DNA of 12,351 bases from an uncultured Phycisphaera sp. (GTDB lineage Bacteria; Planctomycetota; Phycisphaerae; Phycisphaerales; SM1A02), in NCBI GenBank assembly GCA_937911845.1, contig CALDQF010000248.1:1-12351 (forward strand), in the 5' to 3' direction. Positions within the stretch are counted from its first letter, which is position 1, and each line of letters starts with the position of its first letter. The notes below the pieces were generated by a model. It was given only the letters and a program-made list of their open reading frames with translations. It was not told where the DNA came from and searched no databases. Shown piece by piece: positions 5,329-12,351 of this stretch. Both the position numbers and the translations under genes were made by a program.

Positions 5329-6096
5329 ATGCCTGAGGCAGAATCACCCCCCTTTATGGATCTCCCAGAACGTTACCGGACTTTGCACGATCGAATTGAA
5401 GCTGCTGCGGCCAAAGACGGCCGCACGGGCAGCGATGTCCGATTGGTGGCGGTGACCAAGTTTGCCACCGACGACCAAATCCGCGAACTGCTGGACCTTG
5501 GACACCGCGATTTGGGCGAAAACCGACTGCAAGTCATGGATGCCCATGCCGAGACGGTGGCCGACTGGCAAGAGCGTCACGCGTTGATTGGTGCCGGCGA
5601 GGAAACCGTCCGCTGGCATTTCATTGGCGGTTTGCAACGCAACAAGATCAAGTCGGTGTGCCGATCGTGTCGGTTGATTCATTCGGTCGACAACCTCCGC
5701 TTGGCCGAGGAGATCGACAAGGCTTCGGCCAACTTGGGCCGTTCCGAGCCTATGGAAGTGTTGATTCAGGTCAACGTTGCGGGCGAGAAGCAAAAAGGTG
5801 GGTGTCCTCCGGGGGCCGAGGGCCCATTGATTGAAGTCATCACCGATGAGTACCCCGATATTCGGATCCGCGGCTTGATGTGCATGGCGCCGTTTTCGGA
5901 CAATCCAGAAGACGCTCGTCCTGTGTTTGAACAGGCCCGCGAAATGTTCGAAACCATCCGACGGCTGGGCACAGGTGGCCCATCTTTTGACATTCTGTCT
6001 ATGGGTATGACCAACGACTTTGAAGTCGCCGTCGAATGTGGCTCCAACTTGATTCGTGTGGGCAGCGCGCTCTTTCCACCCCCAACCGACGCATGA
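5329..6096 (+). CDS. yggS: YggS/PROSC family pyridoxal-phosphate homeostasis protein
   Basis: Proteins of this family bind pyridoxal 5'-phosphate without known catalysis and keep free PLP and amino-acid pools in balance in the cytoplasm. The product is 255 residues, slightly longer than the usual 230. Family landmarks occur in order: LVAVTKF with the PLP-binding lysine at about residue 44, GENRLQ, WHFIGGLQRNK, SVDNL, VLIQVNVAGEKQKGG, RGLMCMAPF, then SMGMTNDFEVAVECGSNLIRVGSALF, which includes the phosphate-binding end. The ATG at 5329 is used here; an ATG at 5356 (residue 10) would give a length nearer the family norm, and neither has a strong ribosome site. Its TGA overlaps the metF ATG as ATGA, so the two are translationally coupled. 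Two small insertions (around DWQERHALIGAGEE and CPPGAEGP) separate it from the E. coli protein. The assignment is confident. Confidence 0.93.
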   Translation: MPEAESPPFMDLPERYRTLHDRIEAAAAKDGRTGSDVRLVAVTKFATDDQIRELLDLGHRDLGENRLQVMDAHAETVADWQERHALIGAGEETVRWHFIGGLQRNKIKSVCRSCRLIHSVDNLRLAEEIDKASANLGRSEPMEVLIQVNVAGEKQKGGCPPGAEGPLIEVITDEYPDIRIRGLMCMAPFSDNPEDARPVFEQAREMFETIRRLGTGGPSFDILSMGMTNDFEVAVECGSNLIRVGSALFPPPTDA

Positions 6097-7007
6097 GCCG
6101 CATCGACCAGATGTTCAGTGAGCGAGGCCCGACCGCTTCGTTCGAATTCTTTCCGCCCAAAGATGGGGAAGCTTGGGACGCGTTGTTCGCGGGGATCAGC
6201 GCGTTCGAGCAGTTGCAACCGTCTTTTGTCTCGGTGACCTATGGCGCGGGCGGAAGCACGCGGGCGCGTACCCATGACTTGGTGGTGCGGCTGCGAAGCG
6301 AGACGTCTTTGTTGCCCATGCCTCACTTGACCGGCCGTGGGCACACCAAGGCCGAAATTGAATCCATTTTGGAGCGTTTCGCTGAGTGCGGTGTCGACAA
6401 TATTTTGGCTCTCCGTGGCGATCCGCCCAAAGATGGCGACCCTGGACCTGGTGATTTCCCTCATGCCATCGATTTGGTTCGATTCATCACATCCTTCAAC
6501 GAGTCGGGGGGACATCCCAACGGAGGTTTTGCCATTGGCATTGCCGGATATCCCGAAGGGCACCACGAAACCCCCAACCTTCTGACCGAAATGGATCACT
6601 TCCGGGCCAAGGTGGATGCGGGGGCCGATTTTGCCATCTCACAATTGTTCTTCGACAATCGACGGTTCTTGGATTGGCGGGACCGTTGCTCCATGGCGGG
6701 CATTCAGATTCCATTGGTGGCGGGTCTGATGCCAATCACCAGTGCCGGAGGTATGCGCCGCATGGCGGAGTTGGCGGCCGGCACGTTGATCCCGGCCCGA
6801 CTGCTTCGAGGCGTCTTGGACCGTGAAGCCGATCCAGAAATGGTGGAAGCGTTTGGGGTGCTCTGGGCCACCGAACAATCACGCGATTTGTTGGATCATG
6901 GTGTTGCCGGTTTGCATTACTACACCTTGAATCGTTCTCGAGCCGCTCGGCGGGTATATGAGACCTTGGGCATCCGGGACAGCCGTTCTTTCATGACGGG
7001 TTCGTGA
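6093..7007 (+). CDS. metF: 5,10-methylenetetrahydrofolate reductase
   Basis: MetF is an FAD enzyme that reduces methylene-THF to methyl-THF, the methyl donor for methionine synthesis. The start is the ATG at 6093, which overlaps the yggS stop. The product is 304 residues, close to the usual 290-300 for bacterial enzymes, so it has the catalytic barrel only and no eukaryotic regulatory domain. Motifs in order: ASFEFFPPK with the catalytic glutamate at residue 18, VSVTYGAGGSTR, HLTGRGHTKAEI, NILALRGDPPKDGD, AGYPEGHHE, DFAISQLFFDN, VAGLMPI, and GVAGLHYYTLNRS near the end. All are typical of the family. The stop overlaps the next GTG (GTGA), so coupling continues downstream. Its operon partner yggS links it to PLP and amino-acid metabolism. 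Confidence 0.96.
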   Translation: MSRIDQMFSERGPTASFEFFPPKDGEAWDALFAGISAFEQLQPSFVSVTYGAGGSTRARTHDLVVRLRSETSLLPMPHLTGRGHTKAEIESILERFAECGVDNILALRGDPPKDGDPGPGDFPHAIDLVRFITSFNESGGHPNGGFAIGIAGYPEGHHETPNLLTEMDHFRAKVDAGADFAISQLFFDNRRFLDWRDRCSMAGIQIPLVAGLMPITSAGGMRRMAELAAGTLIPARLLRGVLDREADPEMVEAFGVLWATEQSRDLLDHGVAGLHYYTLNRSRAARRVYETLGIRDSRSFMTGS

Positions 7008-7204
7008 ATGGCTTCGGCCCCGGTATGCTGCGTCTTATGTTCCCATCTGCTGCTGTTGCCGCCTTTCTTGCCCAAGCGGGTCCGCCGGAGGCGGTGGTCT
7101 CGGGCACGCCTTCGCCATTGCTCGCGTTTCTTCTGATGGCGGTCCTTGGTGCGGCCGTGGTCTTGATCAACCTTTGGTCCAGCAAGCGGAGCCACCGGGA
7201 GTGA
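7004..7204 (+). CDS. small membrane or exported protein of unknown function
   Basis: The ORF is 66 codons from a GTG at 7004 that overlaps the metF stop; ATG codons at 7025 and 7037 are alternative starts. From the ATG at 7025 the N-terminus (MLRLMFPSAAVAAFLAQA) looks like a short hydrophobic signal or first membrane segment. After a Pro/Gly/Ser spacer comes a clear transmembrane helix (LLAFLLMAVLGAAVVLINLW) with a basic cytoplasmic end (SSKRSHRE). Its TGA overlaps the next gene as GTGA. No family was recognised. The tight overlaps on both sides support a real gene. Small helical proteins like this sometimes assist neighbouring membrane proteins, but nothing here shows that. Confidence 0.6.
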   Translation: MNGFGPGMLRLMFPSAAVAAFLAQAGPPEAVVSGTPSPLLAFLLMAVLGAAVVLINLWSSKRSHRE

Positions 7205-7509
7205 GCTCGCTCGGTCGATCGCTGTTGGCGGTCAACTTGGTGTTGCTGTCGGCGTTGTTCATCTTCCAATTGGAATCAGCCGCCCGTGGCGGTGCCGTGG
7301 ACCCACGACCTCGTGGTTCGTATTTGATGGTGACCAGCACCATGGAATCCGGAAACTCCGAAGTTCTCTACTTGATCGATGACGCGAATCGCGAAATGGT
7401 TGCGTTGCGCTGGGATCAAGTCAGCCAAGCGTTTATCGGTTTGGGATACCGGGACATTGACCGAGACACCAAACAGTTGGCGCCCAAGGCTTCGGAGGTG
7501 GGGCGATGA
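7201..7509 (+). CDS. small exported or membrane-anchored protein of unknown function
   Basis: The product is 102 residues from the GTG at 7201, which overlaps the stop of the preceding gene; GGAG lies about 10 bases upstream. The N-terminal SLLAVNLVLLSALFIFQL is a signal peptide or anchor. The rest is a small polar domain: PRGSYLMVTSTM, then EVLYLIDDANREMVALRWD, then LGYRDIDRDTKQL. The pattern of a short strand ending in VT, then a strand ending in a conserved Asp, then a strand with alternating hydrophobics is shared with the next gene. I recall similar short signal-peptide proteins in planctomycete genomes but cannot name a family. Its TGA overlaps the next ATG (ATGA). Location is probably the periplasm or the outer face of the membrane. 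Confidence 0.65.
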   Translation: MSSLGRSLLAVNLVLLSALFIFQLESAARGGAVDPRPRGSYLMVTSTMESGNSEVLYLIDDANREMVALRWDQVSQAFIGLGYRDIDRDTKQLAPKASEVGR

Positions 7510-7823
7510 AGCACGAGTGGCCTCTGTTGGCTTCGAGTTTGGTTTTGATGGGCTTGTTGGTCGCGGGACCACTGTCCGCGGGGCCAACCCCCAGTTCTTT
7601 GGCCGCCGCCGCTTTGGCCGGTGACAGCGTTGTGCATGACGATTTCAGCGTGACGACGTACCGGCCCGGTACCTCCGCCGGTGAGACGTTCGTGGTGGTG
7701 TTGGACCATCGCACCGAAACCATTCATGCGTACCGGGTGCGTCCGGGTGCCCGTCCCGAGCTTGAGCGCTTGAGTGTGGATCGGTTGTCCGAGGTCTTTG
7801 CCCGAGCGGCTGGCGACCGTTGA
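7506..7823 (+). CDS. small secreted protein of unknown function, possible paralog of the preceding gene
   Basis: The product is 105 residues. The ATG at 7506 overlaps the previous stop and has GGAGG 7 bases upstream, one of the better ribosome sites in the operon. The N-terminus (PLLASSLVLMGLLVAGPLSAG) is a typical signal peptide, with likely cleavage near LSAG or a little later. The mature part has DDFSVTTYRPG, ETFVVVLDHRTETIHAYRV and a C-terminal LSVDRLSEVFARA. The order of strand-VT, then strand-Asp, then strand parallels the preceding protein, which suggests tandem duplication with strong divergence. No known family was recognised. A 45-base gap separates it from the debranching enzyme, so co-transcription is likely. 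Confidence 0.65.
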   Translation: MKHEWPLLASSLVLMGLLVAGPLSAGPTPSSLAAAALAGDSVVHDDFSVTTYRPGTSAGETFVVVLDHRTETIHAYRVRPGARPELERLSVDRLSEVFARAAGDR

Positions 7824-7868
7824 TTGTGCTTCGTTCGGAGTAGAGAGTGTTCGATTCAAGGGGTGTTG

Positions 7869-9773
7869 ATGCAACCGCAGGATGAATGGCTGCTGACCGA
7901 TGGACTTGGTGGATTCGCCATGGGTACTCGTGATGGCGTGCCGCGCCGCCGGTACCACGGTTTGTGCATCGCCAGTATGGCGCCACCATTGCGGCGTCGG
8001 ACTATTCTCCGTGCTGCGATGGCCGAAGTTGTGGAGCCCGGCGACAAAACACCACTGTGGCAAGCCACTTTTGCCCCGCATGGTGTCTTGTCGCCGCCAA
8101 TGCATGTGCCCAACCACACGACACACGAACCAAACTGCGTTCGTACCGAGTGGACCTCAAGCACGGTTGAGTTGGTTCGCACCCTCACCATGAACCGAGG
8201 TACGCCTGGTGTGGTGCTGCGGTGGCGGGGCTTTGTTCCTCCGAATGCCATTCTTCGGGTGCACCTGCTCGCGCCACTGGTTGACTTCCATGCCTTTGAT
8301 CGCAGACAGGAATCGCCCTCGATCAAAATGATCGCGAACGGTGTCTTGCTCCAGCGTGGTGAAGTCCGGGCTGGATTTGAAATCAGTGGTGGTTCCTTTG
8401 TTGCCGCCCCAGACCATTGGCATGGTTTGCGGTTCGCCGAGGAGCACACGCGTGGATACGACGCTGAAGAAACATGTTTCACGCCGGGTCATGTCGATGC
8501 CGTCGCTGACGATCAGGGCCGGGTCGACGTCACCATCAACGTGCGGCCCCGAGTGCCGCAGTACCCCGTGCCCCCGGTTGCCGATTCTGACATTCCGTTG
8601 GCGCAGGCCGCCGCCGATTTTTTGGTGACGCGCGGCCATCCGCAAGGTCCGTCGGTGATCGCGGGATGGCCTTGGTTTGCAGATTGGGGTCGCGACACGT
8701 TGCTGTCGATTCCAGGTCTGTTGTTGGTCGATGGCCGAACGGATGAAGCCGAAGCCATGCTGGAGACTTGGGGTGCCACCGTCTCAGATGGCCGGATTCC
8801 CAATCGATTCCTTGATGAAGACGAGGGGCGCGATCTTGGTTCAGCCGATGCCGCCCTGTGGTACTTGCATGTTGTTGGTCTCTGGCTCGAAGCAACGGAT
8901 CAGCCCTTTGCCCACGGCCCCATTGCCACCGCTTGCCGATCGATCGTGGAAGCATGGCTTGATGGCGCCTCTCCGGGAACCCAAATCGACAGCGATGGGT
9001 TGGTGCTGGCTGAAGAACCTGGCCGCGCTCTCACTTGGATGGACGCCGTGGTCGATGGCATTCCCATTACCCCACGGATGGGCAAACCGGTTGAACTCTC
9101 GGCGTTGTGGTGCCACAGCCTGCGGGTGTTGGCCGAGCGGGCGGCGGATGATGCCGAAGGGGGCCGGTTGCGGCGCATCGCCGAGCGCACCGCCGCGTCT
9201 TTTGGTGCGTTCTACTGCGATCAGACCGGCGGACTGGTTGATCGATTGCGGTCAACTGAAGAAGGGGGAGGCGTGGACCGCTCGATTCGGCCCAACATGG
9301 TCATCGCTGCTGCTTTGCGGGCCGCGCCTCTGGATCGAGCACGTCGCCAGAGGATTGTTGACCTCTGTCGAACGTATTTGCTTACGCCTTATGGATTGCG
9401 GACCCTCACCCCCTCCGACCCGGAGTACCAAGCGCGGTACGAAGGGACGATTTCCAATCGGGATCGGGCGTACCACCAAGGCACCGTCTGGCCATGGCTC
9501 TTGGGGTTCTTGGTTGAAGCACATCTGCGTTCGTCAGAACACGATCCGGCGTCGCGGACGACCGCTCGTACTTGGTTGCAGCCTCTTGCAGGAGAACTGG
9601 ATTCGGCGGGATTGGGGCAGCTGTCCGAGGTGTATGACGGAGACCAGCCTCACCGTCCCAACGGGTGCCCGGCCCAAGCGTGGAGTGTGTCCGAGTGGCG
9701 CCGCGCGACAGCCATGGTCGAACGAGGACCCAAGTGGTGGATGTCTTCTCAGGCCGCCGCGACCTTCGGTTGA
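7869..9773 (+). CDS. glycogen debranching enzyme (bacterial GDE, GH133-like amylo-alpha-1,6-glucosidase)
   Basis: The protein is 634 residues. I chose the ATG at 7869, which has AAGGGG about 7 bases upstream, although the frame is open further left. The N-terminal domain opens with EWLLTDGLGGFAMGT and RRYHGLCIAS, the signature of the bacterial debranching-enzyme N-terminal domain (about residues 5-220). The C-terminal (alpha/alpha)6 barrel carries AGWPWFADWGRDTLLSIPGL (about 265-284), SADAALWYLHVVG, ALTWMDA (about 387-393), KPVELSALWCHSL, and NRDRAYHQGTVWPWLLG near the catalytic face. These match amylo-alpha-1,6-glucosidases that hydrolyse alpha-1,6 branch points of glycogen. It belongs to the GDE_N/GDE_C family rather than the GH13 GlgX family. 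It is the last gene of the yggS-metF operon, and its TGA directly abuts the flgH stop. Confidence 0.93.
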   Translation: MQPQDEWLLTDGLGGFAMGTRDGVPRRRYHGLCIASMAPPLRRRTILRAAMAEVVEPGDKTPLWQATFAPHGVLSPPMHVPNHTTHEPNCVRTEWTSSTVELVRTLTMNRGTPGVVLRWRGFVPPNAILRVHLLAPLVDFHAFDRRQESPSIKMIANGVLLQRGEVRAGFEISGGSFVAAPDHWHGLRFAEEHTRGYDAEETCFTPGHVDAVADDQGRVDVTINVRPRVPQYPVPPVADSDIPLAQAAADFLVTRGHPQGPSVIAGWPWFADWGRDTLLSIPGLLLVDGRTDEAEAMLETWGATVSDGRIPNRFLDEDEGRDLGSADAALWYLHVVGLWLEATDQPFAHGPIATACRSIVEAWLDGASPGTQIDSDGLVLAEEPGRALTWMDAVVDGIPITPRMGKPVELSALWCHSLRVLAERAADDAEGGRLRRIAERTAASFGAFYCDQTGGLVDRLRSTEEGGGVDRSIRPNMVIAAALRAAPLDRARRQRIVDLCRTYLLTPYGLRTLTPSDPEYQARYEGTISNRDRAYHQGTVWPWLLGFLVEAHLRSSEHDPASRTTARTWLQPLAGELDSAGLGQLSEVYDGDQPHRPNGCPAQAWSVSEWRRATAMVERGPKWWMSSQAAATFG

Positions 9774-10514
9774 TCACACACCAAATACGTTTTCCAGCAG
9801 CCTGGTGATCCATGGCTTGCTGGAGGCCCTCCGGAGTTCACCTTCCGAATGCTGCGTGACCTCAAGGTCATGCAACTGGGTGGAATACACGGTGTTCAGT
9901 TGGCTGACATCTTCGGCCCGGCATCGTCCCCGAACCACAATGGCGCTTCGTTCGCCGTCGACCTCGGTGACCGATCGGGCTTCGAGGATGAGATTGCCGT
10001 TGGGAAGGACCTGCGCGACCTCCGCCATGACTCGTGCGCTAAAGGAATCTTCGCGCTCGAATTCACCTTCGGTTTCGTGTCGGTTCTGAATATTCCCGGC
10101 GATGGTGGGTAACCCTTGACCTTGGGTGTAGTTCGGGCTGAGTTGTTCGTTGAGCAAAGCGCGGAAATTGGGCCACTGGTTGATCCCGGCATTCAGATCG
10201 GCTCGTCGCTGTGTGGAGAGTTCCGCCGTGCGTTCGCTTCGACTGTTTTCACGGACCAAAACCTCAATCAGATCATGTTCGTGGAACATTCGTGGTTTGT
10301 GGTCACCTGGGGTATGGGCCACTTGCAGGTGACTGGTGTCCCAAGGATCCAAAGGAGTCGTTGTTTGCGATGGATTTGGCCTGGCGGCATCAGGGCGCAC
10401 TTGCACGCTAGGCAACGCTCCTGGAGTGATGGATGGGGCAGGTGGCACTCGGACCGAGGCCGGTCCCGCGCACGCAGTCAATGAAAGAAGACCAAGACAA
10501 ACCAGTCGGTTCAT
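9774..10514 (-). CDS. flgH: flagellar L-ring lipoprotein FlgH
   Basis: FlgH forms the L-ring in the outer membrane around the flagellar rod. The product is 246 residues, close to the E. coli protein (about 230). It opens with a lipoprotein signal peptide ending in a lipobox (SLTAC, lipidated cysteine at residue 15). A Pro-rich spacer follows, then FHEHDLIEVLVRENSRSERTAEL, corresponding to the family motif around strong hydrophobics and V.E, and the C-terminal ring core AEVAQVLPNGNLILEARSV, EVDGERSAIVVRGRCRAEDVS and NTVYSTQLHDLEV. Its ATG overlaps the flgA TGA (ATGA), showing coupling in the flagellar operon. The stop is flush against that of the debranching enzyme on the other strand. The presence of FlgH implies an outer membrane. 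Confidence 0.95.
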   Translation of the reverse strand: MNRLVCLGLLSLTACAGPASVRVPPAPSITPGALPSVQVRPDAARPNPSQTTTPLDPWDTSHLQVAHTPGDHKPRMFHEHDLIEVLVRENSRSERTAELSTQRRADLNAGINQWPNFRALLNEQLSPNYTQGQGLPTIAGNIQNRHETEGEFEREDSFSARVMAEVAQVLPNGNLILEARSVTEVDGERSAIVVRGRCRAEDVSQLNTVYSTQLHDLEVTQHSEGELRRASSKPWITRLLENVFGV

Positions 10515-11299
10515 GACGAACCCTCCATCAGTTCCACCACGCCATCCGAACGGACGGTTCCATGTCGTATCACTCCATCATCAAGCCGCACTTGGACTTT
10601 TTCGCCCGCTTTGGCTGACCCCATCACTCGACCGCTCGTTCGGGCCAGGAACCCTCCCAAGCGCCGTTCAACCGAGACTTGGTTGCCACGCTTCATTAAA
10701 TCGGGTGCCGTTGCACGGCCGGATTGGGATCGCGGATTGAATTGCCAGCTGGCGTGCCATTGACCTTCCTCGTCGGCAATCTCCAATGTGAAGGCATGGT
10801 CTGTTTCACCAAGCCTCGCGCGTACGGTTCGGACCGTCGGGTGGGTTCGGAGGGTCCAGTCGCCTTCTTCGAGCTCGGTTCCATCGAGACTGCGCACTCG
10901 CAGTTGATCCGGGGTCAATCGCAATCGCTGGGCAATAATCTCGCGGAGCGATTGGGGACCAGGGTTGGGTGCGGCGGTTGGCGTTGGTTCTTGGATCGAT
11001 AGAACGGCTGTACGTTCGATGGCCGTCACGCTTCCGCGGAATTCCCATCGGAAGATCGGCGCGGCACAGTTGTCGAGCAAATCGATCACGAAGGCGAGAT
11101 CGACGGAATCGTCTGGCTGCTGCTGGGGGATCTCGAGCGCGTGGTAGCGACAGGCCTCGCCTTCGAGCTTGGCCAGTTCGCCCAGCGTGAGGGGCGCGTC
11201 TCCCTCCAGCCACACCTCGTGCTGCAAGGTGACGCGGCTCGAAGCCAAAGCCGTCATCAGGACAAAGGCATCAACCACGGCGGAGGTTTGCCACTTCAC
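10511..11299 (-). CDS. flgA: flagellar P-ring assembly chaperone FlgA
   Basis: FlgA is a periplasmic chaperone that helps FlgI assemble the P-ring. The frame from the GTG at 11299 gives 262 residues and starts 29 bases inside flgG. GTG at 11278 is an alternative start. None has a clear ribosome site, so the start is uncertain. A hydrophobic N-terminus (VVDAFVLMTALASS) would serve as signal peptide. The C-terminal SAF-like domain carries the recognisable features: LMKRGNQVSVERRLGGFLARTSGRVMGSAKAGEKVQVRLDDGVIRHGTVRSDGVVEL, with the G-S-A-..-G-E-.V.V and final G.V...G.V.. pattern of FlgA. The middle (SLREIIAQRLRLTPDQLRVRSL) matches the upstream FlgA domain. The N-terminal half is divergent. The position between flgG and flgH strongly supports the call. 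Confidence 0.85.
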   Translation of the reverse strand: MKWQTSAVVDAFVLMTALASSRVTLQHEVWLEGDAPLTLGELAKLEGEACRYHALEIPQQQPDDSVDLAFVIDLLDNCAAPIFRWEFRGSVTAIERTAVLSIQEPTPTAAPNPGPQSLREIIAQRLRLTPDQLRVRSLDGTELEEGDWTLRTHPTVRTVRARLGETDHAFTLEIADEEGQWHASWQFNPRSQSGRATAPDLMKRGNQVSVERRLGGFLARTSGRVMGSAKAGEKVQVRLDDGVIRHGTVRSDGVVELMEGSS

Positions 11300-12083
11300 G
11301 GAGGAGTTCGTCGGCCGCTTGGATGGATTGACTGTTCATCTCGAACAGCCGTTGGGTTCGGATCAAATCGATGAGTTCTTTGGTGGGATCCACGTTTGAA
11401 GCTTCCAAGAATCCCTGAAGAATGTTTCCGGCACCGTTTTCGGTCGGCGTGGTGTTGATGGCTTGACCACTGGCGGTGGTTTCCACGAACAGATTCTCAC
11501 CCACGGGCTGCAGGCCAGAGGTGTTGGGGAACATGGTCAGTTCCAACTGTCCCGCCTCTTGGGTTTGTCCGTTCTGAATAAAGGACACGATGCCATCGGC
11601 GGTCACGGTGATGTTCTCTTCGGGCACATCCTCAGGAATCGTGATGGCCGGCACCAAGCGGCGACCGTTGGAGTTGGCCACGACCAATTCTCGGTTGGCA
11701 TTCAAAGCGAAATTGCCTGCCCTGGTGTAGGCGAGTCCGTTCACGCCAAGTCCATCTTCGACTTGGACGGCGAAGAAACCGCTGCCTTGGATGGTGAAGT
11801 CAAGGGTGCGCCCGGTGGGTTCCATCCCGCCTTGCCGGAAGTCAAGTTGTGTGCCAGAGACTTTGGTGCCCAAGCCCACAAAGACCCCGGTGGGCCGAAT
11901 GTCACCATTCACATTTTCGGTTCCGGGTTGCTCACGCTCTTGGTACATCAAGTCCTCGAACATAACGCGGCTGCCTTTGAACCCTTGGGTTCCGGCGTTG
12001 GCAATATTGTTGGCAATGACCTCGAGCTTGGTGTCCAGTGCGGACAATCCCGAAGAAGCGCTGTGCAGGGAAAGAATGGCCAT
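11271..12083 (-). CDS. flgG: flagellar distal rod protein FlgG
   Basis: FlgG builds the distal rod of the flagellar drive shaft in the periplasm. The product is 270 residues against about 260 in E. coli. The N-terminal rod motif ALDTKLEVIANNIANAGTQGFKGSRV (residues about 15-40) and the C-terminal SNVDPTKELIDLIRTQRLFEMNSQSIQAADELL, which together form the coiled-coil rod core, are both intact. The central region has GGMEPTGRTLDFTIQGSGFFAVQ and YTRAGNFALNANRELV, typical of FlgG. The ATG at 12083 has GGAG 8 bases upstream and follows the flgF stop by 18 bases. It lies in the order flgF-flgG-flgA-flgH, as in several Gram-negative flagellar operons. Confidence 0.97.
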   Translation of the reverse strand: MAILSLHSASSGLSALDTKLEVIANNIANAGTQGFKGSRVMFEDLMYQEREQPGTENVNGDIRPTGVFVGLGTKVSGTQLDFRQGGMEPTGRTLDFTIQGSGFFAVQVEDGLGVNGLAYTRAGNFALNANRELVVANSNGRRLVPAITIPEDVPEENITVTADGIVSFIQNGQTQEAGQLELTMFPNTSGLQPVGENLFVETTASGQAINTTPTENGAGNILQGFLEASNVDPTKELIDLIRTQRLFEMNSQSIQAADELLREVANLRRG

Positions 12084-12091
12084 CAGTCAAA

Positions 12092-12095
12092 CTCC
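12092..12095 (-). promoter_or_regulatory. ribosome-binding site of flgG
   Basis: GGAG on the minus strand lies 8 bases before the flgG ATG at 12083, inside the 18-base gap after flgF. It supports the chosen flgG start. Confidence 0.6.
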
Positions 12096-12101
12096 AAAAA
12101 A

Positions 12102-12351
12102 TCAAACAGGTCGAGCCAGCGTGTTCCACGCCAGATCGAGGGTTTTGTCGTGCATACGCAGCAGTTCCAAGTTGGCCTGGGCCGCGCGGTTGGTTTCGAT
12201 CAGGTCGGTCATCGCCCGAATGGGGTTCACGCTGGAACCTTCGAGCATGCCTTGGTGGATGTGACTGGTGGCCGCCGAAGCTTGTCCTTGCACCAGCCGT
12301 ACCAAGCCGCCGCCGATTTTTTGCAGACCTTCTGCGGGCAGCAGGTCCACA
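12102..12351 (-). CDS. flgF: flagellar rod protein, probably FlgF, C-terminal part (5' end off the window)
   Basis: The last 82 residues are visible, ending at the TGA at 12102-12104. They contain GMLEGSSVNPIRAMTDLIETNRAAQANLELLRMHDKTLD, the C-terminal rod/hook signature shared by FlgF, FlgG and FlgE. Position just ahead of flgG favours FlgF, the proximal rod protein. A FlgG paralog or another hook-basal-body protein cannot be excluded from this fragment alone. Confidence 0.8.
   Translation of the reverse strand, partial: VDLLPAEGLQKIGGGLVRLVQGQASAATSHIHQGMLEGSSVNPIRAMTDLIETNRAAQANLELLRMHDKTLDLAWNTLARPV

Noticed and set aside
8677..10089. Plus-strand open frame of 470 codons across the end of the debranching enzyme and flgH.
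   Set aside because: It is out of frame with both recognised proteins, Trp/Cys/Arg-rich, and has no family motifs.
1..12351. Looked for CRISPR arrays, tRNA genes, insertion sequences, integrases and defence genes.
   Set aside because: No regularly spaced repeats, cloverleaf-like sequences, terminal inverted repeats or transposase motifs were seen.

Overview
The window joins two unrelated pieces of DNA. Bases 1 to about 1115 look like a GC-rich, tightly packed eukaryotic or giant-virus (NCLDV) segment. It holds the C-terminal end of a SKP1-like ubiquitin-ligase adaptor, a tiny one-helix membrane protein, and on the opposite strand the C-terminal part of an RNase H-fold nuclease-like protein. 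Bases from about 1117 to the end are bacterial. The switch falls inside two genes at once: the nuclease-like gene loses its N-terminus and a bacterial HMG-CoA lyase loses its N-terminal half at the same 20 or so bases. An assembly chimera is the simplest reading.

The bacterial part comes from a flagellated organism with an outer membrane: FlgH is an L-ring lipoprotein and FlgA is a P-ring chaperone. The gene mix, moderately high GC, many ATGA/GTGA gene overlaps and a very acidic FtsK would suit Planctomycetota (possibly Phycisphaerae-like), but this is an inference without a phylogenetic marker.

Layout: HMG-CoA lyase (3' part) and a biotin-protein ligase run rightward and overlap by 7 bases. 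A 378-base stretch follows. It holds a 22-codon minus-strand micro-ORF behind a Shine-Dalgarno sequence complementary to the whole 3' tail of 16S rRNA, and a terminator-like hairpin. Then ftsK runs leftward (2643-5222). From a divergent intergenic region with a GC-rich hairpin, a rightward operon begins: a YggS-type PLP-homeostasis protein, MetF, three small membrane or exported proteins (two of which look like diverged paralogs), and a glycogen debranching enzyme. Its stop codon abuts the stop of the leftward flagellar operon flgF-flgG-flgA-flgH, which encodes rod proteins, P-ring chaperone and L-ring and runs off the right edge at flgF.

The rightward operon combines cofactor and one-carbon metabolism (YggS, MetF) with glycogen breakdown. 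The flagellar operon builds the rod and outer rings. No tRNA, rRNA gene, CRISPR array, insertion sequence or defence system was seen.
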